Source: Gracilibacillus kekensis (GTDB lineage Bacteria; Bacillota; Bacilli; Bacillales; Amphibacillaceae). From it: a DNA stretch of 64,000 nucleotides. Shown here one piece after another: positions 25,411-34,887 of the stretch. Numbering within the stretch: position 1 is the first letter of the stretch; each line of letters opens with the position of its first letter. The DNA lies in the NCBI RefSeq assembly GCF_900143085.1, contig NZ_FRCZ01000005.1:62001-126000 (forward strand), written 5' to 3'. The notes beneath the pieces are model-generated. The model searched no databases. It saw only the letters and a list, made by a program, of their open reading frames with translations, and had not been told where the DNA came from. The position numbers and the translations under genes were made by a program.

Positions 25411-26085
25411 TTATTCTATCCACTTAACAATATCATCATAAGGACGACGTATTTTTTTCGCAGCATCCTGTAAACGATAACCAAAAGCTGCCATTACCGA
25501 AATGGAAAAACTTTCATCTTTTAGTAACCCTTCTTCTCTTAATAATTGATTCATTTCTGCTATTGAGAATCCTTCAATTGGACAGGAATCTATACCAATT
25601 TGAGCAGCAGATGTCATCATATTTGCTAATGCTATATAGGTCTGTTTAGAGGACCAATCCATCATTCTGCGATCATCTTCTAACAATGCAAAATCACTTT
25701 TTTGAAAGTTTTCTATCATTTCCAATATACCTTCTATTGCTTGATTTGGAAATTGATGAACTTTCTCAAAGTGGTTTTTTAAATATTCTGCATCATATTT
25801 TGTGTCTTTGGCAGTTCGTGCTAAAAGAATCACAAAATGACTGGCATCCATTACTTTTCCTTTTGCACCCCAAGAAGTATTTTTAATTTTTTCTCTTATT
25901 TTTTTATTTTGAATAACTAAAAAACGCCAAGGTTCTATACCAAACGAACTTGGTGACAAATAAGCAGTTTCCAAAATAAAGTTAAAATCTTCATCAGATA
26001 TTTTTTTGTTTGGATCGAATTTTTTAGTAGCATGTCTAAAATTCATCGCTTTTAGAATTTCGTTTTTTTTATTTGTCTTATCCAC
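25411..26085 (-). CDS. NAD(P)H-dependent nitroreductase family oxidoreductase (NfsB/YfkO-like)
   Basis: 224 residues. The FMN-binding pattern of the family is present: RHATKKFDPNKKIS at the N-terminus, the segment TAYLSPSSFGIEPWRFLVI, and the C-terminal GYRLQDAAKKIRRPYDDIV. Such enzymes reduce nitroaromatics, quinones or aldehydes with NAD(P)H; the physiological substrate is usually unknown. Single gene between convergent and divergent neighbours. Confidence 0.9.
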   Translation of the reverse strand: MDKTNKKNEILKAMNFRHATKKFDPNKKISDEDFNFILETAYLSPSSFGIEPWRFLVIQNKKIREKIKNTSWGAKGKVMDASHFVILLARTAKDTKYDAEYLKNHFEKVHQFPNQAIEGILEMIENFQKSDFALLEDDRRMMDWSSKQTYIALANMMTSAAQIGIDSCPIEGFSIAEMNQLLREEGLLKDESFSISVMAAFGYRLQDAAKKIRRPYDDIVKWIE

Positions 26086-26360
26086 TCTACTACCTCCTAC
26101 ATCATGTATAATTAATTTCAGTTCATGTACTTATTATACGGATTCATTATATTACCATCTAATATTTCGACCTATAATTAGAATTAATTAATCTATCCTT
26201 GTGATTTTTGTTTCATTTATTCATCACTCAGCAATTTTTCTCCCCTATTCGTGCAATATATGTTTTAATTTAAACACAGGAACTTTCCTACCTATTAGAT
26301 ACAGATGTACTGAATCTCACTCAATAAATTAAATTTTTGAAAAATGAAAGGTGTTTGATT

Positions 26361-27641
26361 ATGAAAGAAAATTCCACTCTTCAACCATATCTGGAGTCAG
26401 AAAATAAGAGAAAGCAATTATACAAGCGGACATTAGTTTTTGTTATTTTATCACAAATTTTTGGTGGTGCTGGACTAGCTGCCGGTATAACCGTTGGAGC
26501 CTTATTAGCTAAGGATATGTTAGGTACAGATAGCTATGCAGGGCTTCCCGTTGCTATTTTCACACTAGGTTCAGCCCTTTCAGCATTTTTAGTAGGGAGA
26601 ATTTCACAAAGAAATGGCAGAAGAACTGGACTTGCTTCCGGATTCATTGCAGGAGGCATTGGAGCTATAGGAGTTGTTTTAGCAGCCGTTAGTGATAATA
26701 TCACTTTGCTCTTTATCTCCTTATTAATCTATGGTGCAGGTACGGCAACAAATTTACAAGCAAGATACGCAGGTACTGATTTAGCGAGTGAAAAGCAAAG
26801 AGCTACTTCTGTTAGTATCGCAATGATTGCTACTACTTTTGGTGCCGTTGCGGGCCCTAATTTAACAGAACCAATGGGAGAGGTCGCATTATTTTTCGGT
26901 ATTCCTGCTCTCGCAGGTCCTTTTTTATTAGCAGCTGCAGCCTATCTTCTTGCTGGAATCATATTATACATATTTTTAAGACCTGATCCATTATTAGTAG
27001 CAAATGCATTCGTCAATCAACAAACCAGTTCAAATGAAGCAACCAAAATTGTTGAAAAGCAAGCTAAAACAAACAATAACGGGATCATCATTGGAGCGAT
27101 AGTCATGGTCACCAGTCAACTAGTTATGGTAGCTATTATGACGATGACTCCTGTTCATATGGGCCATCACGGTCATACAATAAGTGCCATCGGTATGGTA
27201 ATAGGCATACACATCGCCGCCATGTATTTACCTTCTCTTGTTACTGGTGTATTAGTTGATAAGCTAGGAAGAAATACCATGGCAATTGCCTCTGGATTGA
27301 CATTGTTACTTGCAGGTGTTTTACCATTTGTTTTGGATCAAAGTTCGGTCAGTGTGATGATTCTATCATTAGCACTATTAGGATTAGGCTGGAATTTTGG
27401 ATTGATTAGCGGGACTGCTATGTTAGTAGATGCCACAACTGTTAAAAATCGTGCTAAAGTACAAGGATCAGTAGATGTCTCGATCGCTTTATCTGGGGCA
27501 ACTGGTGGAGCATTGTCTGGTATGATAGCAGCTCAAACTAGTTTCGTGACGTTATCTCTTGTTGGTGGTATTTTGGCATTGGGATTAATTCCTGTGGTGG
27601 CTTGGTATTCAAAAGCAAATACAGCTAAATCGGATGGTTAG
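26361..27641 (+). CDS. Major facilitator superfamily transporter
   Basis: 426 residues with twelve predicted membrane segments and the MFS motif between helices 2 and 3 (VGRISQRNGRRTGLASGF). ATG 26361 is taken as the start because GAAAGGTG lies 8 bases upstream; the TTG at 26337 overlaps nothing useful. A His-rich loop (MGHHGHT) lies in the middle of the second half. It is followed after 116 bp by a WYL-type regulator, which may control it. Substrate unknown; drug export is the commonest role for such isolated MFS proteins. Confidence 0.87.
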   Translation: MKENSTLQPYLESENKRKQLYKRTLVFVILSQIFGGAGLAAGITVGALLAKDMLGTDSYAGLPVAIFTLGSALSAFLVGRISQRNGRRTGLASGFIAGGIGAIGVVLAAVSDNITLLFISLLIYGAGTATNLQARYAGTDLASEKQRATSVSIAMIATTFGAVAGPNLTEPMGEVALFFGIPALAGPFLLAAAAYLLAGIILYIFLRPDPLLVANAFVNQQTSSNEATKIVEKQAKTNNNGIIIGAIVMVTSQLVMVAIMTMTPVHMGHHGHTISAIGMVIGIHIAAMYLPSLVTGVLVDKLGRNTMAIASGLTLLLAGVLPFVLDQSSVSVMILSLALLGLGWNFGLISGTAMLVDATTVKNRAKVQGSVDVSIALSGATGGALSGMIAAQTSFVTLSLVGGILALGLIPVVAWYSKANTAKSDG

Positions 27642-27757
27642 GAAACTCATACGAAAGGTGACGCCCATTTATTTTGTTAAAGCTAAGAAAATTTTAGTGT
27701 CTCAAAGTTTGATGAAATATATAATAGAAAATAAATTCCATATAGAGGTGGAAATAA

Positions 27758-28720
27758 ATGCCTAAAATTGACAATATGTTAGCAATTCTATGGATGCTTC
27801 GTTCAGGTGAAAAAATCACTGCAAAACAAATTTCAGAAAAGTTAGAGATGAATATAAGGACTGTGTATCGTTATATTGATACAATTTCAATAAGTGGCGT
27901 ACCTATAATTTCAGAACCAGGACATAACGGTGGATATACTTTATTGAACAATTTTATTGAGGCTCCCCTATTTTTTGATTTTGAGGAGCAAACTTCACTA
28001 TTTCACGCTGCTGTTTTTGCTGAAGAAGCTGGATATTATGGAGGTGAAGCGTTAAATAGGGCCATTTCAAAACTAAGTAAATACTCTAATCAAGAGCAGG
28101 AAACAAAGATAAACCAACATCTAACTAGTCTTGAAGTAATCAGTCGATTAAGTCCACTCTCTATGGAGCCTTATTTGAAGGAGTTGGAGCATGCCGTAAC
28201 TGACGAATACTCAGTAAAAATTCTTTACTATAAAAGTGGTGAAGAGCAATTAAATGATAGATTGGTCGATCCGTACAAAATTATCTATTGGAATAATAAG
28301 TGGTATCTGATTGGATTTTGTCATCTTAGGAATGATATTCGTAGTTTTAGAGTAGATCGAATAGAAAGTCTAAAGCTAACCGAAAATAAGTTTAACCAGC
28401 CAGAAAATTTTTCAGCACGTGACTTTTTTATGAAAAATCTTCTTCCAACTATAGAAGATAAGGAAGGAATTATTTCTTTGGTTATTAACGGGGATAAAGG
28501 TGTATTGGCTGATATTTGCCAACATTGGTTTTTAGGACATTATTTACAAGATAGGACTTCAAATCAAGCAGTATTTCTTCTTGAGAAAGATATAATACAT
28601 ACATATGTACCTTATTTACTTTTAACGTACGGTAAATCTATTCGAGTTATTGAGCCAATCAGCCTTAAGAAAAGAATGATTGAAGTTTTGTCGGAATTAA
28701 TAAAATTTCATCAAATTTAA
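27758..28720 (+). CDS. YafY-type transcriptional regulator (HTH_11 and WYL domains)
   Basis: 320 residues: N-terminal DeoR-like helix-turn-helix (ITAKQISEKLEMNIRTVYRYIDTISISG), middle WYL domain with the strand segment LVDPYKIIYWNNKWYLIGFCHLR, and a C-terminal WCX-like extension. WYL domains sense nucleotides or other small ligands. The gene lies between an MFS transporter and a DJ-1 family protein and ends in a strong hairpin; it probably regulates one or both neighbours. Confidence 0.88.
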   Translation: MPKIDNMLAILWMLRSGEKITAKQISEKLEMNIRTVYRYIDTISISGVPIISEPGHNGGYTLLNNFIEAPLFFDFEEQTSLFHAAVFAEEAGYYGGEALNRAISKLSKYSNQEQETKINQHLTSLEVISRLSPLSMEPYLKELEHAVTDEYSVKILYYKSGEEQLNDRLVDPYKIIYWNNKWYLIGFCHLRNDIRSFRVDRIESLKLTENKFNQPENFSARDFFMKNLLPTIEDKEGIISLVINGDKGVLADICQHWFLGHYLQDRTSNQAVFLLEKDIIHTYVPYLLLTYGKSIRVIEPISLKKRMIEVLSELIKFHQI

Positions 28721-28754
28721 TTACTTCCCTGACGCTAGGTGTCAGGGAAGTAAT
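28720..28754 (+). terminator. Terminator of the WYL regulator gene
   Basis: Perfect 14-bp arms (28720-28733 and 28741-28754; ATTACTTCCCTGAC and complement) directly after the stop codon. There is no long T run beyond the stem. Confidence 0.7.
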
Positions 28755-28795
28755 GTTATAGTTGGCTATATCTATAATGATTGGAGCGGTATTGA

Positions 28796-29428
28796 ATGCA
28801 CACAAATGAAGTTTATCTATATGTATTTAACACTATGTCGGACTGGGAATACGGATATTTAATAGCTGAACTAAACACAGGAAGATATTTCAAAAAAGAT
28901 TTAGCACCTTTAAAAGTAATTACAGTAGGAGCTAATAAAGAAATGATTACTACTATGGGAGGTCTGAATATAAAACCAGATATTTCCTTTGAGGAATGTA
29001 CTCTTGAAAGTAAAGATCTTCTAATCCTACCAGGAGGGACTACTTGGAGTGAAGAAATTCATCAACCAATCTTGGAAAGAATTGGACAAGCTTTAAAGCT
29101 TGGAACTATTGTTGCTGCAATTTGTGGTGCAATTGAGGGCCTCGCGAATATGGGATACTTAGATACTAGAAAGCATACAAGTAATAATTTAGAATATACT
29201 AAAATGGTTTGTCCTAACTATAAAGGAGAAAAGTTCTATGAGTTGAGATCTGCGGCAGCTGATGCTAATTTAGTCACTGCATCAGGAATAGCTCCTCTGG
29301 AATTTGCAATGGAGGTACTGAAAAAACTAGATGTATTTACACCAGATACATTAGATTCATGGTATAACCTAAATAAGACTCATAAACCTGAATACTTCTT
29401 CCAGTTAATGGATTCAATAAAAAGATGA
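28796..29428 (+). CDS. DJ-1/PfpI family protein (type 1 glutamine amidotransferase-like)
   Basis: 210 residues. The nucleophile-elbow Cys is in VAAICGAIEGLA (about residue 107), preceded by LLILPGGTTWSE, the usual order for DJ-1/PfpI proteins. Members are deglycases, amidases or chaperone-like stress proteins; no specific role can be given. It starts at ATG 28796, probably with GGAG upstream, and follows the WYL regulator by 75 bp, which suggests a stress- or ligand-linked group. Confidence 0.85.
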   Translation: MHTNEVYLYVFNTMSDWEYGYLIAELNTGRYFKKDLAPLKVITVGANKEMITTMGGLNIKPDISFEECTLESKDLLILPGGTTWSEEIHQPILERIGQALKLGTIVAAICGAIEGLANMGYLDTRKHTSNNLEYTKMVCPNYKGEKFYELRSAAADANLVTASGIAPLEFAMEVLKKLDVFTPDTLDSWYNLNKTHKPEYFFQLMDSIKR

Positions 29429-29734
29429 GTTAAAAAAATCAACTTAGCAGATTTATATAAGTTAAATAATTACCATGCCTTAGACAGTCAAAGCATTGTT
29501 TTTAATCATAAAGCACAATTTTTCTATTAATTAAAGGTGAAGTTGGTGATTTTTGTATTGAAGATTCCTTAACGTTGTAAATCCGCATTTTCCTGACGGT
29601 ACCACTAACTACAAACTACAGCTACTGACTGGATGAATCTTATTATCCAGACAAGCGTGAAAAATGCGATTAAGTCTCAAGTAAAAAACGAACCAAAAAT
29701 CATGGTTCGTTTTTTACATACCTAAATTTTATGT
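29429..29734. other. Intergenic region after the DJ-1 gene
   Basis: 306 bp. No coding potential recognised; one short open stretch (near 29570-29640) has no identifiable homology. It ends in the bidirectional terminator 29681-29717. Confidence 0.6.
29681..29717. terminator. Bidirectional terminator between the DJ-1 and aldo-keto reductase genes
   Basis: Perfect 14-bp arms (29681-29694 and 29704-29717) with six A and six T at the stem base; serves convergent genes. Confidence 0.88.
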
Positions 29735-30652
29735 TTACGGCAATTTATTCCCCGCCACACGATACAGATCATACCATTCTTCTCTAGTCAATTTCACGTC
29801 AGATGCCTTAGCGATTTCCTGTAAGCGACCAGGGTTCATCGTACCGACAATTGGTTGCATTCGTGCCGGGTGACGTAAGATCCATGCTATTGCAATCGTC
29901 GTTTTTGTTACACCTTTGGCATCTGCATATTCCTGAAGTTTTTCATTTAGAATAGGGAACTGTTCATTGTCCACAAATACGCCATCAAAAAAGCCGTGTT
30001 GGAATGGCGACCATGGTTGAATGGTCATATCATGTAGACGACTATAATCTAAAATTCCTCCGTCCCTTACGATGGCTGGATCATGCTCCATATTGACATT
30101 TAAACCTGCGTCAATCATCGGTGTAAACATCATACTTAATTGCAATTGGTTTGCCACAAGTTCTTGATCGACATTTTTCTTCAACAAATCAATTTGTGTT
30201 GGATTATGGTTACTGACACCAAAGTGACGAACTTTGCCACTTCGTTTTAATTCATCAAAGGCTTCTGCTACCTCTTCGGGTTCTACTAGTGTATCTGGTC
30301 TGTGCAACAATAAAATATCTATGTAATCTGTATTTAATCTTCTTAAACTGCCTTCAACAGATGAAAGAATATGTTCTTTTGAGAAATCAAAAAAACCATC
30401 TCGAATACCGCATTTTGTTTGAATCACCATTTTTTCTCGAATACTAGGGTTCATATTAATGGCATCTGCAAAGATTTCTTCCGATTTACCACCACCATAG
30501 ATATCTGCATGATCAAACATGTCAATTTCTAATTCAAGCGCATTCTCAATCACACGATTGGCATCTTGTTTCGACAGTTGATCCATACGCATACAACCTA
30601 ATGAAATTTCACTTACTTGTAGGCCACTTTTGCCTAGTTCTAGTTTATTCAT
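29735..30652 (-). CDS. Aldo/keto reductase (YcsN-like)
   Basis: 305 residues. The AKR fold is shown by FDHADIYGGGKSEEIF (catalytic Asp and Tyr), the Lys in MVIQTKCGIRDG, the His in DILLLHRPDT and the cofactor region PIVGTMNPGRLQEI. It reduces carbonyl compounds with NADPH. ATG 30652 is preferred, 8 bases after GAGG; a GTG nine bases earlier overlaps the ribosome site. Monocistronic and unrelated to its neighbours as far as I can see. Confidence 0.9.
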   Translation of the reverse strand: MNKLELGKSGLQVSEISLGCMRMDQLSKQDANRVIENALELEIDMFDHADIYGGGKSEEIFADAINMNPSIREKMVIQTKCGIRDGFFDFSKEHILSSVEGSLRRLNTDYIDILLLHRPDTLVEPEEVAEAFDELKRSGKVRHFGVSNHNPTQIDLLKKNVDQELVANQLQLSMMFTPMIDAGLNVNMEHDPAIVRDGGILDYSRLHDMTIQPWSPFQHGFFDGVFVDNEQFPILNEKLQEYADAKGVTKTTIAIAWILRHPARMQPIVGTMNPGRLQEIAKASDVKLTREEWYDLYRVAGNKLP

Positions 30653-30734
30653 CTCTATCACCTCGTTGATATTGTAGCATATAGCCTGAATGTAAGCGAT
30701 TAACTTGCTCGATATTTAAAAGGAGTATTATTAG

Positions 30735-31601
30735 TTATTGCATCGCTAAATAAAGTGCACCTTTCACGCCTGCTTCATCTGTTAACCCAGGGGAAACAAT
30801 ATAATGATCAATTTCTTTTTCGGTTAAATATGGTGAACTGACATAGCCATTCAGCATTTCTAAAACATTTTTTCTTATCAACGGGAATAGTTGTTTTTGT
30901 TTCATCACTCCTCCACCCATAATAATTCGCTCAGGAGATAATATATAAATATAGTTGGTTAAAGCTTGAGCTAAATAAAAAGCTTCCATTTCCCATACTT
31001 TTGGATCATCTGCTAATTCAACACCTTTTTTGCCCCAACGTTTTTCTAATGATGGACCTGCTGCTATTCCTTCTAGACAATCTCCATGGTAGGGACAGGT
31101 ACCAGCGTAAGTATCATCAGGATGACGTCGTACTTTAATGTGTCCCATCTCTGAATGGGATAACCCTTTTAACGTTTTTCCTTGAAAATATGCGCCAGCA
31201 CCGATTCCTGTGCCTACCGTTATGTATAAACATGAGTCTACATCTTTTGCATTACCCCATTTAGCTTCAGACATAGCTGCTACATTTACATCCGTATCTA
31301 TTATGACAGGAATATTTAGTCCATCTTTTAATTTGGCACCGAGTGGATAATCGACCCAGTCTGTTTTTGGTGTTTTTTGTAATTTACCATATGTTGGACT
31401 TGAATCATTTATATCAATTGGACCAAATCCACCTATCCCTATACGTTCTATTCCTTTTCCATCAAAAAAAGCTAAGATCTTATGTATCGTTATGTCAGGG
31501 TGTTCTGTTGGAATTACTTTCTTTTCCAGTATATCTCCTTTTTCATTACCTACTGCTAATACAAATTTTGTCCCACCAGCTTCAATAGCACCTAAATACA
31601 T
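30735..31601 (-). CDS. ROK-family fructokinase
   Basis: 288 residues from ATG 31601 (GAGGAGG 9 bases upstream; the ATG at 31640 lacks this). N-terminal ATP motif GAIEAGGTKFVLAVG, substrate motif GHIKVRRHPDDTYAGTCPYHGDCLEG with the zinc-binding His/Cys set, and YIVSPGLTDEAGVKGAL at the end. It matches the GmuE/YdhR/ScrK group of bacterial fructokinases. No sugar transporter gene is adjacent. TGTAAGCGATTAAC about 90 bp downstream resembles a cre half match but lies behind the gene. Confidence 0.9.
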   Translation of the reverse strand: MYLGAIEAGGTKFVLAVGNEKGDILEKKVIPTEHPDITIHKILAFFDGKGIERIGIGGFGPIDINDSSPTYGKLQKTPKTDWVDYPLGAKLKDGLNIPVIIDTDVNVAAMSEAKWGNAKDVDSCLYITVGTGIGAGAYFQGKTLKGLSHSEMGHIKVRRHPDDTYAGTCPYHGDCLEGIAAGPSLEKRWGKKGVELADDPKVWEMEAFYLAQALTNYIYILSPERIIMGGGVMKQKQLFPLIRKNVLEMLNGYVSSPYLTEKEIDHYIVSPGLTDEAGVKGALYLAMQ

Positions 31602-31761
31602 TAGTATGTTCCTCCTCAAAGTTAAAACAACTTTCATCATAATCTATAAAATATTGTAGCATAATCTAACAGCTAAAAAGGAATCTTTTTTGATATATTT
31701 CTTTAAATTGGGCATTGCTATCAAAAGGAATATATTGAATTGTTTAGAGGAGTGACATGCG

Positions 31762-32058
31762 ATGGGTATAGAGAATTTTTGGTTGATTGTTATTTTAACC
31801 GCTAGTTTTATTTTACTTTTAAGACATTTAGGATTATTGATAATTCAAATCATTTTTGCAATATTGGTAGATCAATTTATGCATTCATTTCTATTTACAA
31901 TAGCATTCATCATTCAAATCTTGTTTAGTTTATGGATTGCATACCGCGTTTTCCAAGCGGCAGGCTATCAATACCAATTAGAAATGGAGAAGACTAGTCG
32001 AATACCACAACACTATACTATCGAGAGCAGATCAGGAAGAAGAAAAAATTTCTTATAG
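31762..32058 (+). CDS. Small membrane protein of unknown function
   Basis: 98 residues with three hydrophobic stretches in the first 75 residues and a basic, hydrophilic tail (ESRSGRRKNFL). The start at ATG 31762 has AGAGGAGTG 8 bases upstream, so it is probably translated. It precedes an ABC exporter gene by about 95 bp in the same direction. I do not recognise a family. Confidence 0.65.
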   Translation: MGIENFWLIVILTASFILLLRHLGLLIIQIIFAILVDQFMHSFLFTIAFIIQILFSLWIAYRVFQAAGYQYQLEMEKTSRIPQHYTIESRSGRRKNFL

Positions 32059-32152
32059 ACTAGGTAAAAATTTGATAACGCGTGAGTATTACGAACGGTT
32101 AATATCGTGATATAATATGTTAGTTAAATCAATTAAAGGAGTACATACTAAC

Positions 32153-33877
32153 ATGTTAAAACAGTTTTTCTCTTATTATAAGCCACATAGACGGTTATTT
32201 ATTATTGATTTCACAAGTGCTGTTATTGTAGCCATTTTAGAACTTGCCTTTCCCTTAGCTGTTCAGTGGTTAATTGACGATTTATTAGTTGATGGCAATT
32301 GGAACTTGATTGTAACCATTAGTATCTTATTATTCGCTGTGTACTTATTAAGTACATTTTTACAATATGTCGTAAGTTACCTTGGACACAAACTAGGTAT
32401 TAATATAGAAACAGATATGCGTGAGGAATTATTTACCCATGTGCAGCGTCAATCGTTTCGTTTTTTTGATAATACCAAAACAGGTCATATTATGAGTCGA
32501 ATCACTAACGACTTATTTGATATCGGAGAGCTTGCTCACCATGGTCCTGAAGATTTTTTCATAGCAATTATGACCTTCACTGGAGCTTTTTGGATTATGT
32601 TCACAATTAATCCGACGTTAGCTCTGATTGCATTGGTTATGGTTCCACTATTGGTTGCACTTGTTACCTTTTGTAATATTGCGATGAACAAAGCCTGGCA
32701 TCAAATGTATCATAATATTGCCGATGTCAATGCACGAGTAGAAGATGCAGTATCTGGTGTCCGTGTTGTCCAGTCTTTTACGAATGAAGATTTTGAGTTA
32801 AACCGTTTCAAGGGGGACAATGGCAGATTCCGAAAGGCAAAGATCAAAGCATACAAAGTAATGGCAGGTACCCATTCAAGTATTTATATGATGACTCGTT
32901 TTCTTACATTGATCGTGTTAATAGTGGGGGCATGGTTAAGTATTAACGGAAAGCTTTCCTATGGTGAGCTTGTCAGTTTTGTTTTGTATACCAATGTCTT
33001 GATTAAACCTATTGATAAAATCAGTGCCTTATTGGAATTATATCCCAAAGGAATGGCAGGATTCCGTAGATTCAGAGAAATGTTATCTAAAGAGCCTGAA
33101 ATTAAAGATGCTCCTAATGCAGTAAGTGTAGACAAATTAGATGGCAACATTAAGTTTGAAAAGGTTGACTTCTCTTACGACGATCAGCAGCAAGTTCTTG
33201 AAGATATTGATTTACAAATAACTCCTGGTGAAACGATTGCCTTTGTTGGACCTTCTGGTGCTGGAAAAACGACAATTTGTTCATTAATTCCAAGGTTTTA
33301 TGATATTAATAGTGGGGCTATCACCATTGATGGTATCGATGTTCGCCAAATGACAAAAAAATCACTTCGCGCGCAAATTGGTATTGTTCAACAAGATGTA
33401 TTTCTCTTTACTGGAACGGTTCGTGAAAATATTGCATACGGTAATCACCAAGCATCAGAAGAAGACATCATTGATGCAGCTCAAAAAGCACACTTACATG
33501 ATGTTATCACGAAGCTCCCTGACGGATATGATACGCAAATTGGTGAACGAGGCTTGAAATTATCAGGAGGGCAAAAGCAACGATTAGCGATCGCCCGAAC
33601 TTTTTTAAAAAATCCACCGATTCTCATTTTAGATGAAGCTACATCAGCATTAGACACAGAAACCGAACGGATTATACAACAATCATTAGATCAACTTGCA
33701 GAAAATCGGACTACTCTAGTCATTGCCCACCGACTAGCTACGATTCGCGATGCAGATCGGGTGGTCGTAGTTACTAATGATGGAATTGCAGAAGAAGGCA
33801 GTTACCAGGAATTACTGGCTAATAATGGCGTATTTGCTCGGTTACATAAGATACAATACGAACAAAATCAAAATTAA
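32153..33877 (+). CDS. ABC exporter, fused membrane and ATPase domains
   Basis: 574 residues from ATG 32153 (AAAGGAG 12 bases upstream). Six membrane segments (about 15-300) then the ATPase: Walker A GPSGAGKTT, Q-loop IGIVQQDVFLF, signature LSGGQKQR, Walker B ILILDEATSALD, and the switch His in VIAHRLAT. It acts as a homo- or heterodimer; the family exports lipids, drugs or peptides. It is a single gene, so a homodimer of BmrA/MsbA type is likely. Ends at a good terminator. Confidence 0.92.
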   Translation: MLKQFFSYYKPHRRLFIIDFTSAVIVAILELAFPLAVQWLIDDLLVDGNWNLIVTISILLFAVYLLSTFLQYVVSYLGHKLGINIETDMREELFTHVQRQSFRFFDNTKTGHIMSRITNDLFDIGELAHHGPEDFFIAIMTFTGAFWIMFTINPTLALIALVMVPLLVALVTFCNIAMNKAWHQMYHNIADVNARVEDAVSGVRVVQSFTNEDFELNRFKGDNGRFRKAKIKAYKVMAGTHSSIYMMTRFLTLIVLIVGAWLSINGKLSYGELVSFVLYTNVLIKPIDKISALLELYPKGMAGFRRFREMLSKEPEIKDAPNAVSVDKLDGNIKFEKVDFSYDDQQQVLEDIDLQITPGETIAFVGPSGAGKTTICSLIPRFYDINSGAITIDGIDVRQMTKKSLRAQIGIVQQDVFLFTGTVRENIAYGNHQASEEDIIDAAQKAHLHDVITKLPDGYDTQIGERGLKLSGGQKQRLAIARTFLKNPPILILDEATSALDTETERIIQQSLDQLAENRTTLVIAHRLATIRDADRVVVVTNDGIAEEGSYQELLANNGVFARLHKIQYEQNQN

Positions 33878-33916
33878 GAAGCGATATGACTTTAAAGATA
33901 ATCAGTTTCTTATTTT

Positions 33917-33943
33917 TGTCCTTCATCTCGCTTATGAAGGACA
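33917..33943 (+). terminator. Terminator of the ABC exporter gene
   Basis: Perfect 10-bp arms TGTCCTTCAT (33917-33926) and ATGAAGGACA (33934-33943) followed by CTTTTTCTT. Confidence 0.85.
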
Positions 33944-33990
33944 CTTTTTCTTCGTTTTCAATTTTTTTGTCTTTCATTTTAACTGGTTAC

Positions 33991-34188
33991 TTACTCTTCT
34001 TCCCAAAACAAATCATCCAATGTTTTACCCAAGGTCTTACATATCGAAAGGCATAATTGCAAACTGGGATTGTACTTACCTTGTTCAATTAAGCCAATGG
34101 TTTGCCTTGTCACACCTACTTTCTTTGCGAGATCCGCTTGCGACAAATCATGCTCGACTCTTGCTACTTTTATTTTAATATTTTTCAT
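33991..34188 (-). CDS. XRE/Cro-type helix-turn-helix regulator
   Basis: 65 residues, almost entirely the DNA-binding domain: LSQADLAKKVGVTRQTIGLIEQGKYNPSL is a canonical HTH_3. The start codon overlaps the upstream membrane-protein gene by 4 bp (ATGA). Minimal XRE regulators of this type are commonly paired with a membrane protein, and probably repress the pair. Confidence 0.88.
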   Translation of the reverse strand: MKNIKIKVARVEHDLSQADLAKKVGVTRQTIGLIEQGKYNPSLQLCLSICKTLGKTLDDLFWEEE

Positions 34189-34697
34189 TCTTCCTCATCC
34201 TCTAACTGCTTTTCAATTACCTTGTCACTTCTACTTTTAGCTATTGAATAACTTACAACTAAAAATACAACTAAAAAAGGAATATAGAACATCATTGTAG
34301 CTCCGAATGTTATGAAGAAGTAACTAACGGCTTGAGGAGTACTATCTGCATATCTAAACGCACTATTAAATCCAAAAAACAATGCAATTAAACCACCAAA
34401 TATAACCGCATAAACAATATTCTTCGTTTGATAGCTCCACTTGCTTCGATTATCATGCATCTCTACTTCTGAGGAAAAGAGTCCTTTTTGAGTGGACCTT
34501 ATACCATAGTAAATTCCTGCCACTAAGAAAATAATTGTTTCTGTTACCACATGTTGGATCTCAATACCAAAGCTGCTAAACTTATAAATCACTGATCCTA
34601 AGCAAATTAGATATATCAATAAATAAATTTCCCGGTAAATTTTATTTTGTTCTATGGTCACTCGCTCATCTTGAAATTTCCTTTTAAATAAATTCAC
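34185..34697 (-). CDS. Four-helix membrane protein paired with the XRE regulator
   Basis: 170 residues with hydrophobic segments near 27-46, 50-66, 91-111 and 130-155, and a charged C-terminus (SRSDKVIEKQLEDEEE). No enzyme motif is visible. Overlap with the XRE gene shows co-translation. Comparable pairs are widespread in Firmicutes without known function. Confidence 0.7.
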   Translation of the reverse strand: MNLFKRKFQDERVTIEQNKIYREIYLLIYLICLGSVIYKFSSFGIEIQHVVTETIIFLVAGIYYGIRSTQKGLFSSEVEMHDNRSKWSYQTKNIVYAVIFGGLIALFFGFNSAFRYADSTPQAVSYFFITFGATMMFYIPFLVVFLVVSYSIAKSRSDKVIEKQLEDEEE

Positions 34698-34852
34698 CTT
34701 AAATTTCCTCCTTACGATATTATAATCTCATCATACAACATCACATTACATAATGCAATATATATTTTTCATTAAGATAAATATATAATGCGAAAAGCAT
34801 ACTAACAATTTTAAATATGAGGATCATATGTCAATTTATACTTCGTTGTTAC

Positions 34853-34883
34853 AAAAAAAAGAAGCCTAAACAAATTCAGGCCT
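34853..34883 (-). terminator. Terminator of csaA
   Basis: A 9-bp stem with G-U pairs (34861-34869 with 34875-34883) followed on the minus strand by eight T (34853-34860). Confidence 0.75.
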
Positions 34884-34887
34884 CTCT

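Noticed and set aside
29570..29640. Possible gene remnant before the aldo-keto reductase terminator
   Set aside because: The open stretch is about 20 codons and shows no recognisable family pattern.
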